Positions 5,540-6,121 of a DNA stretch of 6,121 bases are shown here, in pieces. The stretch's first letter is position 1, and every line of letters starts with the position of its first letter. Below the pieces are notes generated by a model. It saw only the letters and a program-made list of their open reading frames with translations. It had not been told where the DNA came from and did no database searches. This DNA is from Bacillota bacterium (GTDB lineage Bacteria > Bacillota > Clostridia > DSM-8532), in contig JAEZBW010000372.1 of assembly GCA_023426765.1 (NCBI GenBank), positions 1 through 6,121 of the forward strand, given 5' to 3'. The translations under genes were made by a program, and so were the position numbers.

Positions 5540-5569
5540 CCCTTATAGTAAAAAGGTTAACAATTGCCT
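5523..5569 (-). terminator. Possible terminator of the helicase-loader transcript, formed by the operator palindrome
   Basis: Read on the - strand, the 15-base arms (5569-5555 and 5541-5527) pair fully as RNA, because the single mismatch becomes a U-G pair. The loop has 13 bases. The second arm runs straight into TTTTT (5527-5523). This is a usable intrinsic terminator about 80 bases after the loader stop codon, and no better one lies between the genes. Confidence 0.45.
5527..5569. promoter_or_regulatory. BirA-type biotin operator
   Basis: AGGCAATTGTCAACC (5527-5541) and GGTTAACAATTGCCT (5555-5569) are inverted arms matching at 14 of 15 positions, 13 bases apart. The inner parts fit the Gram-positive BirA pattern TTGTTAACC...GGTTAACAA. 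BirA, the biotin-protein ligase with an N-terminal helix-turn-helix domain, binds such sites when charged with biotinyl-AMP and represses uptake and synthesis genes. Overlap with the -35 box and the adjacent bioY gene support this role. birA itself is not in the window. Confidence 0.85.
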
Positions 5570-5649
5570 GATTTTCTGTTACTGTTCACGGGCAGAATCG
5601 GAAAAACATCCGCGGGATATGCTTTTATTTTAATTCACAGTTCATGATA

Positions 5650-6120
5650 TTAATCGACCATGCTTTTTTGAAAACGTTTGATCAGGCGGATATCATCCCC
5701 GAAAAGAACAAGGAGTTCAAACTCACCGAGAATGCGGGAAACCACACGCTCTGAATAAACCTTGTGCAGATCCTGTGGGTCGAGGTTTGTGGAGATGATT
5801 GTCTTACACCGCAGCTTTGTATTTTTGGCACTGCGGTAATCCAGCAGGGTTAAAAGCTCGGTATATTTTGCAGCGCTTGGAGACTCGGTGCCCAAATCAT
5901 CGATAATCAATAGATCGGCATTCAAAATGTCTTCATAGGCGGTGTTGCTGATATCAGCTTTATCTGCAGGGTATTTGCTGCGGTAAATGATGTCAAACAT
6001 GGCCGGTGCGGGCAGATACAAGACCGTATGTCCCTTTTTCAATACTTCCAGCGCGATGCATTTGGACAGAAAAGTTTTACCTACGCCGGTTGGACCTGAA
6101 AAATACAGGTTTGGATATTC
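5650..6120 (-). CDS. DnaC/DnaI-like replicative helicase loader ATPase (5' truncated by window)
   Basis: The last 156 residues are visible; the frame is open to the right edge, so the N-terminal part is missing, and the TTG at 6042 is internal. This AAA+ ATPase probably loads the replicative helicase onto DNA. Walker A GPTGVGKT spans residues 9-16 of the fragment and Walker B LLIIDD 70-75, followed by LGTE. Sensor 1 is STN (110-112), and the YSERVVSRILGEF stretch (122-134) holds the candidate arginine finger. GDDIR at 141-145 is typical of the clostridial DnaC/DnaI group. IstB of IS21 elements is a close relative, but no IstA, IS ends or target duplications are seen. The loader group more often ends near a DIR motif like this one. 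The next gene on the same strand is bioY, about 260 bases away, with its own promoter. Confidence 0.85.
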   Translation of the reverse strand, partial: EYPNLYFSGPTGVGKTFLSKCIALEVLKKGHTVLYLPAPAMFDIIYRSKYPADKADISNTAYEDILNADLLIIDDLGTESPSAAKYTELLTLLDYRSAKNTKLRCKTIISTNLDPQDLHKVYSERVVSRILGEFELLVLFGDDIRLIKRFQKSMVD

Positions 6121-6121
6121 G

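Noticed and set aside
5602..5618. Terminator after the helicase loader: ATCC-CGC-GGAT followed by GTTTTT on the - strand
   Set aside because: The stem has only four pairs, too weak to call; the palindrome at 5527-5569 is a much better candidate.
5650..6120. IstB of an IS21-type insertion sequence
   Set aside because: No IstA gene, terminal inverted repeats or target duplication is visible, and the Sensor 1 to GDDIR stretch looks more like the chromosomal DnaC/DnaI loader group. The missing N-terminus leaves some doubt.

Overview
The window reads as chromosomal DNA from an endospore-forming member of the Firmicutes, probably Clostridia. The evidence is strong Shine-Dalgarno sites, an alpha/beta-type spore protein gene, an ftsX / M23 peptidase / S41 peptidase gene order, a BioY transporter with a Gram-positive BirA-type operator, and a DnaC/DnaI-like helicase loader. 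I cannot name the genus. Both ends cut through genes: ftsX on the left and the helicase loader on the right.

Left part (1-3440, all + strand): the C-terminal part of FtsX is followed by a secreted coiled-coil M23 peptidoglycan hydrolase and then, after a clear terminator and a new promoter, a membrane-anchored PDZ/S41 C-terminal processing peptidase. This is a cell-envelope block. FtsEX is known in several bacteria to control coiled-coil peptidoglycan hydrolases or their activators from across the membrane, so the M23 protein is the natural partner of this FtsX. The processing peptidase probably acts on proteins at the same surface.

Middle (3438-4057): a cluster of short palindromic, REP-like repeats starts inside the stop codon of the S41 peptidase gene. 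It is followed by a 50-residue alpha/beta-type SASP gene with a forespore-type (sigma-F/sigma-G) promoter. The roughly 220 bases after it hold no gene that I can see, only one imperfect hairpin.

Right part (4058-6121): a YqeM-like class I methyltransferase on the + strand converges with bioY on the - strand. Upstream of bioY is a compact control region. It holds a near-perfect BirA-type operator overlapping a consensus -35 box, a long stem-loop that begins almost exactly at the predicted transcription start, and a possible 16-codon upstream ORF overlapping the bioY start. On the - strand the operator palindrome is followed by a T-run, so it may also terminate the helicase-loader transcript arriving from the right.

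Most genes belong to well-known families, and I see no evidence of a wholly new multi-gene system. The parts most worth a second look are non-coding: the bioY control region, the repeat cluster, and the very short leader predicted for the SASP gene.
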